In this document: positions 5,492 through 5,816 of the stretch, in pieces
Position numbering within the stretch: position 1 is the first letter of the stretch
Layout: every line of letters starts with the position of its first letter
Source: Bacteroidota bacterium
Lineage (GTDB): Bacteria; Bacteroidota; Bacteroidia; Flavobacteriales; Flavobacteriaceae
Length of the DNA stretch: 5,816 nt
Direction: 5' to 3'
NCBI GenBank assembly: GCA_022560715.1
Contig: JADFSQ010000148.1
Span: forward strand, 1 to 5,816
The notes under the pieces: generated by a model
Seen by the model: only the letters and a program-made list of their open reading frames with translations
Database searches by the model: none
Told to the model about the DNA's origin: nothing
Translations under genes and position numbers: made by a program

Positions 5492-5791
5492 ATGCCTTTT
5501 TATTATTTTAATTTAGAATATGCTATCAAAGAACATGACTTCATTATTAACGAATCAGGTGGTTCTGAAGGTGTGAATAATATTGGTTTACTAGATAGTA
5601 TTTTAGAACATATTCAAAATGATTTATACTATCCGGAATTTGAAGTTAAACTTACGCATTTGGTCTTTTCTGTAAATAAAAATCATGCATTTAGTGATGG
5701 AAATAAAAGGAGTAGTATAGCTTTGGGTGCATATTTCCTTGAAATAAATGGTTTGGAATATTGTATTGATAAATTCATTGTATATCCGTAA
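5492..5791 (+). CDS. doc: Doc/Fic-family toxin, C-terminally truncated
   Basis: Protein of 99 residues of the death-on-curing branch of Fic proteins, which modify targets (Doc phosphorylates elongation factor EF-Tu). Visible motifs are an N-terminal NLEYAIKEHDFIINESGG (7-24), GLLDSILEHIQNDLYYP (32-48), a central helix KLTHLVFSVNKNHAF, and the Fic core HAFSDGNKR (65-73) with H65, D69, N71, K72 and R73. The family-like sequence continues through SSIALGAYFLEINGLEYCIDKF and then stops at IVYP. Doc-family proteins are usually about 125-135 residues, so roughly 30 C-terminal residues are missing. No other frame after 5775 supplies them, which suggests a deletion or rearrangement junction, not a simple frameshift. 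It starts one base after the RhuM-like gene's restored stop, so the two were translated as a coupled pair. Activity of the shortened protein is doubtful. Confidence 0.8.
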   Translation: MPFYYFNLEYAIKEHDFIINESGGSEGVNNIGLLDSILEHIQNDLYYPEFEVKLTHLVFSVNKNHAFSDGNKRSSIALGAYFLEINGLEYCIDKFIVYP

Positions 5792-5816
5792 ACACTAATA
5801 ATTGATAGTTAATGCT

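Noticed and set aside
5761..5769. A third occurrence of TTGTATTGA, the first word of the intergenic repeats.
   Set aside because: The match ends after about ten bases and lies in the doc reading frame where the protein still looks family-like, so it is probably chance in AT-rich DNA.

Overview
The window looks like a chromosomal segment from a member of the Bacteroidota, most likely the Flavobacteriaceae. The evidence is the strong AT bias, promoters of the Bacteroidota type (TTG, about 20 bp, TAnnTTTG), almost no Shine-Dalgarno sequences, secreted proteins whose signal peptides end in '...SQ', and 2TM-domain proteins, a family typical of flavobacteria.

Left half (1-2611, minus strand): one tightly packed operon read right to left. 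It starts with a secreted helical-repeat (TPR-like) protein (1991-2611). After 2 nt comes a LytS/YehU-type membrane histidine kinase with a 2TM domain fused to its C-terminus (642-1988). Two stand-alone 2TM-domain proteins follow (253-603, and 1-266, which is cut by the window edge). Three 2TM domains in a row around one kinase suggest a membrane sensing module. The LytTR-type response regulator expected with such a kinase is not in the window and may lie beyond the left edge.

Middle (2805-3382, plus strand): a periplasmic PAP2-family phosphatase broken by a frameshift inside its third catalytic motif. It has apparently also lost the start codon of its signal peptide.

Right half (3447-5816, plus strand): a cluster of toxin-antitoxin-like genes. 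A higB-higA module (3591-4231) has a near-ideal promoter that would give a virtually leaderless mRNA, and an 18-bp inverted repeat overlaps its -7 box as a candidate operator. The module lies between two diverged copies (about 80 % identical over 59 aligned positions) of one intergenic block. The second copy carries an extra 19-bp GC-rich hairpin. Next come a RhuM-like DNA-binding protein (4442-5490) and a Doc/Fic-type toxin (5492-5791) in a second two-gene operon.

Damage is the theme of the right two thirds. The PAP2, HigB and RhuM-like genes each carry one net frameshift and Doc lacks its C-terminal end, while the antitoxin HigA is intact. This could be genuine decay of toxin genes or homopolymer errors in the assembly. 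Two of the three frameshifts lie in or beside simple runs (T5/(AT)5 and an A run), so raw-read checking decides between the two readings.
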